Assembly: GCA_947581885.1 (NCBI GenBank)
Contig: CANPWF010000049.1
Location: 1 to 10,345, forward strand
Length of the DNA: 10,345 nucleotides
From: an uncultured Clostridia bacterium
GTDB lineage: Bacteria > Bacillota > Clostridia > Christensenellales > Borkfalkiaceae
Direction of reading: 5' to 3'
The position numbers and the translations under genes were made by a program. Positions 1-6,931 of this stretch are shown in pieces; within the stretch, counting starts at the first letter, position 1, and every line of letters starts with the position of its first letter. The notes below the pieces were generated by a model that worked only from the letters and a program-made list of their open reading frames with translations, was not told the origin of the DNA and did no database searches.

Positions 1-55
1 GAGCCGAGAGGGGGAGAGAAAGTGCGGCGCGACCCCGAGAGGGGAGCCGAGAGCG
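1..55. repeat. GC-rich palindromic intergenic repeat (partial at window edge)
   Basis: The 10-mer gagccgagag occurs at 1-10 and again at 44-53. Between them lies a small palindrome, CCCC-GAGA-GGGG, at 33-44. Read on the minus strand, 33-51 gives CTCGGCTCCCCTCTCGGGG, which closely matches the start of the repeat near 8168 on the plus strand (TCGGCTCCCCCTCGAGGGG). I therefore take it as a diverged or truncated member of the same dispersed repeat family, in opposite orientation. It lies just beyond the terminator of the large lipoprotein gene, and no gene is visible here. Family membership rests on this one alignment by eye. Confidence 0.45.
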
Positions 56-79
56 GAAGCGGGAGCGGGTGCGGGGCGT

Positions 80-109
80 AAAAAAATCCCTCTCCGTGAG
101 GAGAGGGAT
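80..109 (-). terminator. Rho-independent terminator of the large lipoprotein gene
   Basis: On the minus strand, 15 bases past the stop codon, there is a perfect 10-bp stem: ATCCCTCTCC pairs with GGAGAGGGAT (100-109 with 86-95) around a TCAC loop. It is followed by a run of seven T (plus-strand A80-A86). This is a textbook intrinsic terminator for the gene ending at 124. Confidence 0.93.
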
Positions 110-123
110 CGAAAGGAACTTGG

Positions 124-3100
124 TTACTCGTCGTACGGGTTTTCGTCCGTCGGGGCCTTTTCGGGCTCCGCGGGCTGTTCCGCTTTGTCCGTGGCGGGAG
201 CAACTTTCTTCTTCTTGCTCTTCTTCTGCTTGGCGGGCTTGGGCGAACGCTTCACCCTCTTGCCGATCGTCCGAACCGCGACCGCAACGAGCGCGAAGAT
301 GAGCACGACGGCGAGGAGGGACGAGGAGACGATGAGCCAGACGTTTACATCCGAATCGGTCTCTTCCTCTTCGGTTTCCGTATCGTTCGTATCCGTATCG
401 GCGGTGTCCGCCTCGACGGCGGTATCGATCGCCGTGTAGTCGAGCCAGACGTTCTTGGAGCCGCCGCCCGCGATCGGGCTCGTATCGGTATTCTCTTGCA
501 GCCATACGAGCGTCTTTTCGTAAGCCGACTGCTTATAGGCGTTCCAAGGGTTCACGCCCGTTTCGTCCGTCGTCTTATCGTAACGGCGGTAGGCGGTGGA
601 ATCGAAGAAGGTGAACGTGTAGTAGAGCGCGTCTGCCTCATTGAGGTCGTCGTCGAGCGAAAGGCTGTTCTTGCTCTTCAATCTCTTCACCGCTTCGTCG
701 CGCAGAGCGTCGTAATCGGAGATCGTCCCGTCCGCCGTGTAGTTATCGAAGAAGGCGTACGCGCTTGCGGGAATGCCGTTTTCGGTCACTTCGCGGTCGC
801 CGATCCAGATTTCGAGGCGATACGTCTTGTCTTTATTCCCCGTGCGGAGATAGAAGGCAACGTCCGTCCACTTATCCTTGTTTGCCGCCGTCCCCGTGAC
901 GACGATCTTGCTCGCGTACTTGGAAGCATCGGCAGGGGCGGTGTAGCGGGCGATATCGGTGGGAAGATTCTCCACGGGCGTATGGTAGAAGTACACGCCG
1001 TCGGCATTCTCTTCGCGATAGGCGTATGCCTGCTTGTCGGCGGGGTTGACGTAGAACACGGTGGTGCCGTCATCCGAAAGATAATTGCCCGTCGCCTCGT
1101 CTACCTTGTAGTTATGGAGGTTGGCGTAATACTTCCCGCTCTCGCCCTTCTTGGTGTAGAGCCCGTTGTCCTCGAGGTAGTAGAGGATATCCTCTTTCTT
1201 GTTGAAGTCCTTGGAAGTGGGATCTCCCTTGACGATGTTGCCGTCGTCGTCGTACCAATAGGTGACCTTGGGAATCTCGGGCGCGAGGACTTTATTTCTT
1301 ACCGAAGCATCCGATTCGTCGATGAGATAGACGGTGACGGTCGCACCCTCCGAGAGCTTCACACGGAGCCCGATCTTGCGGGAGCTGTTCGCCGAGACCG
1401 TCGTCTTGGAAGCGAGGAACCCGTACGATGCGGAAGCCGTATCGCCATTCAGATAGACGAAGGGCTGTTGGGTGCCGAACGCGGGGTTGGCTACGTCGCC
1501 GAATACCGCATTCCAATTTGCGCCGATCTTGTTCAGGCGTTCGGAGAGGCGAGAATCGGTTGACGATCCGAAATAGTTCTTGCTGTAATCGGAATTGAGA
1601 AGCCCGAAAAGTGCGTCGTCAGTAAGGCTCTCGGTGTCTTTGCCGAAGTACGGAACATTGTCCGCGCCGTTTTCGCCGACGAGGTATTTGCTTCCCGCGA
1701 GCACGCCCTTGAAGGAAGCGGGGGTCGCAAGCCCGTTCTCGATATCCGCGGAGCCCTGCGCGTCGTCGAACTTCCCGACATAATTGGAAACGCCCGAGAG
1801 CGCGACTTTCTTCGCGCGGTCGCCCGTCGAAGCGTAGCTGTACTGCGTTTTGCTCAGCGCATAGACGGTGAAGTCGGTCGCCGCCGCCCAGCCCTGCACA
1901 TAGTCGGTGAGGGGTGCTGTCGAGACGTTGGTGGGCCCGAATGTGAATTCGAGATGGAAGGTACGATTTGTTTTCGTATCCTTGTACTCGTCGTTGTTCA
2001 CGAAGAAGAAGCACTGCACCCAACCGTTGTAGATATCGGTGAGGGCGGGATCGTCCTTGTCGATATCGACGGTGGCGACGGAGTGGGAGTTGAAGGCGGA
2101 GATCGTCGTCGCTTCGCCCTTATCGGGAACGAGTTTTACCGCCAAGCCCGTCTTGCCCGAGCGGAAGTCGCTCGTCTTGACGAAGAAGGATACGAGCAGG
2201 GGCTCGCTTCCGACCGTAAAGCTACTCGAATAGAGCTTCGCGGTGAGGGCGGCTCTGTTGGCGGAGAGCATCATGAGGACGGGCATGTTCGCGTTCTTGT
2301 CGGTATCTTCGAAGGGGAACTTGTCCTTCATATCCTCATTGAAGGCGGTCTGCAAATATCCGTTGGTCGCAGCGGTCGTTTCCAAATCGCTGTACGTCGT
2401 CATCGCGAATACGTTTCTCTTTTCGGCATCCACTCCTTCATCTTTCGAATTATCGGGAATGAGGGAGGAATAGTCCTCGCCGTCGCTGTCGAGCCGTTCT
2501 TTCGTGACATCGAGTTCGTAATTGTCACCTTCTGTCGCGAAGGTAAGAGGGGTGGGCTCTTCCGTGCCCGTGAAGAGGTCGAGCCCGAACACTTTGTTGT
2601 TCGACGCGGTCGCGTCAAAGACCTTTTCATCCTTCTTGCTGTCGATCGTGCATTCCGAATCGGCTGCAAACTCCACGTCGTCGTAGGCGGAAGCGCGGAG
2701 CTTTTCGACCTTGAAGTCGTCGAAGAAGGCATAGCCGTCCACGTTGTAGTAGCGGTTGTCCGAAGAGGTGCCCTGCCCGAGCCCCAACTTCAAACGGAAA
2801 GTGGTGGAAGCGAAGGAGCTCGCCTTCACGTACACCGTGTACTGCACCCAAGTGCCCTTGGTGTTGATGTTCTTTACCTGCATCTCGTCGAGCGTGGTGC
2901 CGCCGACGGTGTTGATGACGCCGATGTACGCGCCCGCACGGTTCTCGACGGGGACATCCTTGGAAGCGTCGTCCTTATCCGAATAGTAGTGGTACAGGTG
3001 GTCGGTGAGGACCCAGCCCGTGATCTTGGCGGCGGTGCCCGCTTCGAGGGTGATCGTCGTCGAAGAGGTGTAATACTGCGCCGTGCCGCGCACGCCGTCC

Positions 3101-3741
3101 GTATTGCGGGAGTTGTGGATCATGAGGACCGCCGACTGATCGTCCGCCACGCCATCATGCAGGGAGATGCCGTTCGGGAAGTCCTCGCGGAGCTTGCTCA
3201 CGTCCTCGAAATCGACGGTGTAGCTGTATTCGGCGAAGAACTTCTTCTGATCGGATTCGGCATCGAGCGCGTCGTACGTCTCCTTGAAGCCGCCGTCCGC
3301 TTCCTTCTTCGTCGTTTTATCGAGGAATTGCAAGCGGTCGTACAGGGTCACGCCCTCGTCGTTCCAGTGCGCGTACGCGTCGTCGACGGAAGTGAACGTT
3401 CTGCCCGCGTCCGCGATATAGCCGAATTCGTCCGTCTCGATGAGGCCGGAACGGGTATCGGATGAAGGGGAGCCCGACGTAAACGTCCAGCTCGTGGGCG
3501 TAGAGATGAAGTTGCGCTTGTCCTCAAGTTTTTCTTCCCTCTCCGCGTAGAATTCGAAGTTGCCGTTTTTGAGCAACTGATTGTCCGCAACGCTCTCCGT
3601 CGTCTCTTCCTCTGCGGGCGTTTCCTCTTCCGCGGGCTTGGCGCACGCGGTGAACATCGCGAGAGAGAAGGTCGCCGCCAGCGCGGCGGACAGTGCACAG
3701 ATGGTGCGTTTGCGGTTCCTCAGGTTGAAGAATTTAGCCAT
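124..3741 (-). CDS. Large modular surface lipoprotein with C-terminal membrane anchor (1205 aa)
   Basis: The N-terminus is a lipoprotein signal peptide: basic residues 7-12 (NRKR), a hydrophobic stretch 13-32, then a lipobox-like F-T-A-C with Cys33 as the predicted lipidated residue. An acidic spacer (34-52) follows. The ectodomain looks like a series of beta-sandwich modules. The first opens with LLKNGNFEF (56-64), typical of carbohydrate-binding-like folds, and closes with TWVQYTVYV (297-305) and GYAFFDDFKV (336-345). A second has GWVQCFFFV (573-581) and FHLEFTFG (595-602). A third has KWTDVAFYL (957-965), YRLEIWIGD (974-982) and AYAFFDN (994-1000), with a Tyr/Asp-rich insertion near 826-922. 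The C-terminus has an acidic linker (1106-1131), a transmembrane helix (about 1134-1156) and a Lys-rich tail. The start is fixed by AAAGGA (3750-3755) lying 8 bases upstream. The ligand is unknown; glycan or surface binding is inferred from module style only. It is a single-gene transcript. Confidence 0.85.
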   Translation of the reverse strand: MAKFFNLRNRKRTICALSAALAATFSLAMFTACAKPAEEETPAEEETTESVADNQLLKNGNFEFYAEREEKLEDKRNFISTPTSWTFTSGSPSSDTRSGLIETDEFGYIADAGRTFTSVDDAYAHWNDEGVTLYDRLQFLDKTTKKEADGGFKETYDALDAESDQKKFFAEYSYTVDFEDVSKLREDFPNGISLHDGVADDQSAVLMIHNSRNTDGVRGTAQYYTSSTTITLEAGTAAKITGWVLTDHLYHYYSDKDDASKDVPVENRAGAYIGVINTVGGTTLDEMQVKNINTKGTWVQYTVYVKASSFASTTFRLKLGLGQGTSSDNRYYNVDGYAFFDDFKVEKLRASAYDDVEFAADSECTIDSKKDEKVFDATASNNKVFGLDLFTGTEEPTPLTFATEGDNYELDVTKERLDSDGEDYSSLIPDNSKDEGVDAEKRNVFAMTTYSDLETTAATNGYLQTAFNEDMKDKFPFEDTDKNANMPVLMMLSANRAALTAKLYSSSFTVGSEPLLVSFFVKTSDFRSGKTGLAVKLVPDKGEATTISAFNSHSVATVDIDKDDPALTDIYNGWVQCFFFVNNDEYKDTKTNRTFHLEFTFGPTNVSTAPLTDYVQGWAAATDFTVYALSKTQYSYASTGDRAKKVALSGVSNYVGKFDDAQGSADIENGLATPASFKGVLAGSKYLVGENGADNVPYFGKDTESLTDDALFGLLNSDYSKNYFGSSTDSRLSERLNKIGANWNAVFGDVANPAFGTQQPFVYLNGDTASASYGFLASKTTVSANSSRKIGLRVKLSEGATVTVYLIDESDASVRNKVLAPEIPKVTYWYDDDGNIVKGDPTSKDFNKKEDILYYLEDNGLYTKKGESGKYYANLHNYKVDEATGNYLSDDGTTVFYVNPADKQAYAYREENADGVYFYHTPVENLPTDIARYTAPADASKYASKIVVTGTAANKDKWTDVAFYLRTGNKDKTYRLEIWIGDREVTENGIPASAYAFFDNYTADGTISDYDALRDEAVKRLKSKNSLSLDDDLNEADALYYTFTFFDSTAYRRYDKTTDETGVNPWNAYKQSAYEKTLVWLQENTDTSPIAGGGSKNVWLDYTAIDTAVEADTADTDTNDTETEEEETDSDVNVWLIVSSSLLAVVLIFALVAVAVRTIGKRVKRSPKPAKQKKSKKKKVAPATDKAEQPAEPEKAPTDENPYDE

Positions 3742-3803
3742 AGTCCCTATCCTTTCCCCGAGCGGGAGGACCCCGCGCGGATATTTTCGACGATACGGCT
3801 TTT

Positions 3804-3832
3804 ATTGTAATATAAAATGCTTTTTGACGCAA
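3804..3832 (-). promoter_or_regulatory. Sigma-A-type promoter for the large lipoprotein gene
   Basis: On the minus strand, TTGCGT (3832-3827) and TACAAT (3809-3804) are separated by exactly 17 bases. This AT-rich patch stands out in a GC-rich region and lies about 60 bases upstream of the lipoprotein start codon. The -10 differs from consensus at one base and the -35 at two. Confidence 0.6.
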
Positions 3833-3965
3833 GCATTTCCGCACGCAATCGGGCAAAAAAAGAGAAAATTTTTTCAAATCACACAAACTTTTCATACAAG
3901 AGAAGGGCGGCGGGGCAAATTTTTGTACGCGTACGCACGCACATGCGGGGGCGAACGCCCTCAAA

Positions 3966-3971
3966 AGGAGG
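3966..3971 (+). promoter_or_regulatory. Ribosome binding site AGGAGG that sets the TSUP-A start
   Basis: A perfect AGGAGG sits 4 bases before ATG 3976. The frame stays open further upstream to 3817, but that extension is charged, AT-rich and promoter-like, with no membrane character. This site therefore decides for the shorter protein. Confidence 0.85.
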
Positions 3972-3975
3972 AAAA

Positions 3976-4320
3976 ATGAAGGGAAAACTTTGGTGGAAAG
4001 GGGGGCTCATCGGCGCGGCGAACGGGCTGTTCGGCGGCGGAGGGGGGATGATCGCCGTACCCGTTCTCGAACGGAGCGGACTTCCTTCCCCCATGGCGCA
4101 CGCGACGGCGATCGCCGTCATCCTGCCCGCGTCCGCGGCGGGCGGACTCGTGTATCTTCTTATGGGATTGCCGCTTTTCATCCTTCTTCCCGTCGCGATC
4201 GGCGTGACGGCGGGCGGGGCGTTGGGCGCGAAACTGCTTTCCCGCCTTCCGAAGGGGAAGATCGACTTTCTCTTCACCCTTGTGATGCTTGCGGCGGGGG
4301 TCCGCATGCTCTTCCCGTGA
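3976..4320 (+). CDS. Half-size TSUP (TauE/SafE) membrane protein, first of a pair
   Basis: This is a 114-residue hydrophobic protein of the TSUP family (4-toluene sulfonate/sulfite exporter TauE/SafE). Members move small anions such as sulfite, sulfonates or related organic acids across the cytoplasmic membrane. The visible signature is a Gly-rich entry helix, GLFGGGGGMIAVPVL (17-31). It is followed by AHATAIAVILPASAAGG (41-57) and the loop motif GALGAKLLSRLP (81-92). About four membrane segments can be drawn. Classical family members are about 250 residues with two such repeats; this protein is one repeat. Its stop codon overlaps the GTG of the next gene, which encodes the other half, so the two probably form one transporter by hetero-oligomerisation. 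The substrate cannot be told from sequence. The start is set by a perfect AGGAGG 4 bases upstream. Confidence 0.85.
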   Translation: MKGKLWWKGGLIGAANGLFGGGGGMIAVPVLERSGLPSPMAHATAIAVILPASAAGGLVYLLMGLPLFILLPVAIGVTAGGALGAKLLSRLPKGKIDFLFTLVMLAAGVRMLFP

Positions 4321-4718
4321 GCTTTCTTCTCTTGCTCCTGTGCGGCTTGGCCGGCGGGGTGCTCGGGGGAATGGGCATGGGCGGCGGCACCGCGCTCATC
4401 CCCCTTCTCACCCTTGTTCTCGGAGTGGAACAGTCCGTCGCGCAAGGGGTCAACCTTCTCTCCTTTCTCCCGATGTCCGCCGTCGCCCTCTCCGTGCACG
4501 CGAGGTCGGGACTTCTGAAAAAAGAGGGGCTTTCGTCGCTCTGTATCCCCGCCCTTCTCGCCTCGGTGCTCTTTTCGCTCGCGGCATCGAAGTTGCCCTC
4601 CGCGGCTCTTCGGTTCGGATTTGGTTTGTTTCTCACAGGATCGGGGCTGTTTCGCCTACATTCTGCACGAAATTTTGGGGCGAAAATGAACAAAAGTGAC
4701 AAATCGCAGAAAATTTGA
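4317..4718 (+). CDS. Half-size TSUP (TauE/SafE) membrane protein, second of a pair
   Basis: This is a 133-residue membrane protein starting at GTG 4317 inside the overlap GTGA (4317-4320) with the preceding gene, a layout typical of translational coupling. No strong ribosome site of its own is seen. Its opening, GLAGGVLGGMGMGGGTALIP (10-29), is the same Gly-rich TSUP helix as in its partner. It continues with VAQGVNLLSFLPMSAVAL (41-58) and further hydrophobic segments near 73-92 and 98-113. The soluble tail is short and basic (118-133). The two proteins are likely the two inverted halves of one anion exporter. I prefer a true gene pair to a broken single gene because each half has a complete TSUP start motif and the first half has a perfect ribosome site. 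Substrate unknown. Confidence 0.82.
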   Translation: MSFLLLLLCGLAGGVLGGMGMGGGTALIPLLTLVLGVEQSVAQGVNLLSFLPMSAVALSVHARSGLLKKEGLSSLCIPALLASVLFSLAASKLPSAALRFGFGLFLTGSGLFRLHSARNFGAKMNKSDKSQKI

Positions 4719-4722
4719 AAAT

Positions 4723-4744
4723 TTTTTGAACTTTTTTTCAAAAG
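4723..4744 (+). terminator. AT-only hairpin after the TSUP pair, weak terminator candidate
   Basis: TTTTTGAA (4723-4730) can pair with TTCAAAAA (4737-4744) around a short T-rich loop, starting 4 bases after the TSUP-B stop. The stem has only two G-C pairs and lies just upstream of the next promoter. It may therefore be a weak terminator or simply the AT-rich upstream element of that promoter. Confidence 0.3.
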
Positions 4745-4749
4745 GGTAT

Positions 4750-4778
4750 GGACAAACTCGCGCGACTATGGTACAATA
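4750..4778 (+). promoter_or_regulatory. Sigma-A promoter of the ppx/gppA-maf-mreB-like operon
   Basis: TGGACA (4750-4755) and TACAAT (4773-4778) are separated by exactly 17 bases. TG lies one base before the -10 (extended -10, TGGTACAAT). Each box differs from consensus at one position, and an AT-rich tract lies directly upstream. Transcription would start near 4785, leaving a leader of about 75 bases. Confidence 0.8.
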
Positions 4779-4819
4779 CGATTGCATGAATTTAGACTCG
4801 GGGATTTTGGGTGCCCCGC

Positions 4820-4838
4820 GGCGGACAGGGGGTCCGCC
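4820..4838 (+). promoter_or_regulatory. GC-rich leader hairpin upstream of the phosphatase gene
   Basis: GGCGGAC (4820-4826) pairs perfectly with GTCCGCC (4832-4838) around AGGGG. It lies in the predicted 5' leader and ends 7 bases before the AAAGG-ACGAGG ribosome site region (4846-4856). No T-run follows, so it is not an intrinsic terminator. It may stabilise the mRNA 5' end or tune translation; that is inference. Confidence 0.4.
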
Positions 4839-4859
4839 CTCAGTCAAAGGACGAGGCAA

Positions 4860-6374
4860 ATGGAAAAAATTGGGATCATCGATTTAGGCTCGAATTCCGC
4901 GCGATTGGTGGTCGTCGATCTCTTCGACGATTGCCATTTTATGGTCGTCGACGAACTCAAAGAGAGCGTGCGTCTCGGGCAGGATATGGACCGCGACGGG
5001 TTCTTGAAACCGCAACGCGTCGCGGAGACGATCCGCGCCCTCAAAATGTTCAAACGTCTTTGCGACGCTTCGGGAGTCGACAGGATCATCGCCGTCGCGA
5101 CGGCGGCGGTTCGCCGCGCCAAAAATCAGCGTTCCTTCCTCGATGAGATCCAAGCGAGCGTCGGCATCAAGGTGGAAGTTCTCTCCGAAGAGGAGGAGGC
5201 GACCCTCGTGTACCGCGGCGTGATCAACTCGATGGACGTGCCCAAGGGCATCATCCTCGAAATCGGCGGCGGCAGCACCAAGATCATCTACTACAACCGT
5301 CGGAGCATCCTCCATTTCACCACTCTTCCCTTCGGCGCGGTCACGCTCACCGACCTGTTCAAGGACGATAATCTCCTTCCCGAAGAGCAGACGGCGCGTA
5401 TCGAGGAGTTCTTCACCGAACAGTTCAAAAAGATCGAATGGCTCTCGGAAGTGGAACCGGACACGCAGATGATCGGCGTGGGCGGCTCTTTCCGCAATCT
5501 CTATAAGATCAACCGCATCGTGCGGAAATATCCCCTCAATACCGTTCACAACTACCAATTTGCGGTGGAAGATTTCCGCTTCATCTACGAGACGGTGCGC
5601 GTTCTGGATGTGGAAAAGAGGAGCCGTATCCGCGGCCTCTCGCCCGCCCGTGCGGACATCATGCCCGCCGCGCTCGCCATCATCAAGTCGTTTACCGACT
5701 ACCTGCATATCGAGAACTTCATCACGGGCGGCTGCGGACTGCGCGAGGGGATCATGTTCAATCAGGCCGTTCCCATGACGACCGAACGCCCCATCTCGGA
5801 CGTGCTCTCCTACTCTTTGAATACCCTCGTCCGCTACTACGGGTGCAACGAAAGGCACGTCGAACATGTCGTGCATCTCTCCATTCAGCTCTTCAAACAG
5901 CTCCGCGTTTTGCACAAGTTCCCGCGGGTGTATCTGAAAGTGCTCAAAATCGCGGCGAGCCTGCACGACTGCGGCCTGCGCGTCCGCTACTACAACCATC
6001 AGAAACACAGCCGCTACATGATCCTCAACAGCGGGATCTATGGGGCGACGCACCGCGAGATCGTGCTTGCGGCGTTCGTCGCGGGGTGCCATCGGAAAGA
6101 GGACCTTGCCCCCGCCGATTGGGCACGGTATAAGGATATCGTAAACGACGACGACCTCGACGTGGTGAGAAAGCTCGGGGTGCTTCTCCGCATCGCCGAA
6201 TGTCTCGACCGCGACGGGACGGGCATGGTTACGGGGCTCAACTGCGACGTGCTCGGGGATTCGGTCATCATGAAAACGGAAGTCGCGGGCGACGCGATGC
6301 TCGAGATCCGTCAGGCAATGGGCGCGGGCGCGGAATTCAAACGCGCCTTCCGCAAGAATCTCGAAATTCTCTGA
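4860..6374 (+). CDS. Ppx/GppA family phosphatase with C-terminal HD domain
   Basis: This 504-residue protein belongs to the exopolyphosphatase / guanosine pentaphosphate phosphohydrolase family. Such enzymes remove terminal phosphate from polyphosphate or from pppGpp in the cytoplasm. The ASKHA fold shows in phosphate loop 1, IIDLGSNSARLVV (6-18), the acidic loop VLSEEEEATL (107-116) that usually carries the catalytic Glu, and phosphate loop 2, LEIGGGSTKI (133-142). MIGVGGSFRN (204-213) and RIRGLSPARADIMPAALAII (256-275) are also present. The C-terminal part is HD-like, with H333/H336, HD (369-370), HQKHSRYMILNS (380-391) and LLRIAECLDR (442-451). Length matches two-domain members. The start at ATG 4860 follows an AAAGG/ACGAGG site; the frame runs further upstream, but that part lies before the leader hairpin and lacks family similarity. 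It is first gene of a three-gene operon. Sequence alone does not separate polyphosphatase from pppGpp hydrolase. Confidence 0.9.
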   Translation: MEKIGIIDLGSNSARLVVVDLFDDCHFMVVDELKESVRLGQDMDRDGFLKPQRVAETIRALKMFKRLCDASGVDRIIAVATAAVRRAKNQRSFLDEIQASVGIKVEVLSEEEEATLVYRGVINSMDVPKGIILEIGGGSTKIIYYNRRSILHFTTLPFGAVTLTDLFKDDNLLPEEQTARIEEFFTEQFKKIEWLSEVEPDTQMIGVGGSFRNLYKINRIVRKYPLNTVHNYQFAVEDFRFIYETVRVLDVEKRSRIRGLSPARADIMPAALAIIKSFTDYLHIENFITGGCGLREGIMFNQAVPMTTERPISDVLSYSLNTLVRYYGCNERHVEHVVHLSIQLFKQLRVLHKFPRVYLKVLKIAASLHDCGLRVRYYNHQKHSRYMILNSGIYGATHREIVLAAFVAGCHRKEDLAPADWARYKDIVNDDDLDVVRKLGVLLRIAECLDRDGTGMVTGLNCDVLGDSVIMKTEVAGDAMLEIRQAMGAGAEFKRAFRKNLEIL

Positions 6375-6931
6375 TGCGGCTGACGCTCGCGAGCAATTCG
6401 CCGCGCAGAAGGGAACTGCTCTCGCGCATCACTGCGCGGTTTTCGGTGGAGCCCTCTTTGTTCGAGGAATCGGCAAAGGGGCTCTCTGCGTATGAGACCG
6501 TCCTTTTCAACGCGCGGGGGAAGGCGGGGGAGGTGTTCTCCCGCTTCCCGAACGATGTCGTGCTCGGCGCGGACACGGTGGTCTGTTTGAACGGGGAAGT
6601 ATTGGGGAAGCCCAAAGACAAAGCGGATGCCGTGCGGATGCTTTCCCTTCTTTCGGGGAAAACGCACGAGGTGTATACGGGCGTTTGCGTACACGGACCG
6701 AACGGGGAATTTTTTGACGTTGTAAAGACGGAAGTCGTCTTTCACCCCCTTTCCGAGGAATTTATCGGGGCATACGTCGCGGGCGGGAGCCCGATGGACA
6801 AGGCGGGTGCCTACGGCATACAGGATGGCGGGCTCGTTGCCCGCATCGAGGGGAGCTATTCGAACGTCGTCGGGCTTCCCATAGAGGAGACACGCGCACT
6901 TTTATCGGCGCACGGAGGGATCATATGCTGA
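6374..6931 (+). CDS. maf: Maf family nucleotide pyrophosphatase
   Basis: This 185-residue protein has the full set of Maf/HAM1-like marks. They are LASNSPRRRELL (5-16), GADTVV with Asp67 as the likely catalytic base (65-70), GKP (78-80), HEVYTGV (98-104), DKAGAYGIQ (142-150) and GSYSNVVGLP (160-169). Maf proteins hydrolyse non-canonical or modified nucleoside triphosphates such as dTTP/UTP or m7GTP to the monophosphate plus pyrophosphate, cleaning the pool, and have been linked to septum control in Bacillus. The length is normal. The ATG shares one base with the TGA of the phosphatase gene (TGATG, 6372-6376). No clear ribosome site is seen, so translation is probably coupled. Its 3' end overlaps the next gene by 7 bases. 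Exact nucleotide preference cannot be assigned. Confidence 0.93.
   Translation: MRLTLASNSPRRRELLSRITARFSVEPSLFEESAKGLSAYETVLFNARGKAGEVFSRFPNDVVLGADTVVCLNGEVLGKPKDKADAVRMLSLLSGKTHEVYTGVCVHGPNGEFFDVVKTEVVFHPLSEEFIGAYVAGGSPMDKAGAYGIQDGGLVARIEGSYSNVVGLPIEETRALLSAHGGIIC

Noticed and set aside
1954..3465. A 503-codon open frame on the plus strand, antisense to the large lipoprotein gene
   Set aside because: Its protein is a low-complexity Val/Arg/Glu-rich sequence without family motifs and has no ribosome site. The opposite strand has signal peptide, modules, membrane anchor, promoter and terminator. It is a composition effect of GC-rich coding DNA.
3817..3975. A longer N-terminus for the first TSUP protein
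   Set aside because: The upstream part covers promoter-like AT-rich DNA and has no membrane or family character; a perfect AGGAGG precedes ATG 3976.
4884..6092. A 402-codon open frame antisense to the Ppx/GppA gene
   Set aside because: The sense strand carries all family motifs in order; the antisense protein is His/Asp/Arg-rich without recognisable domains.
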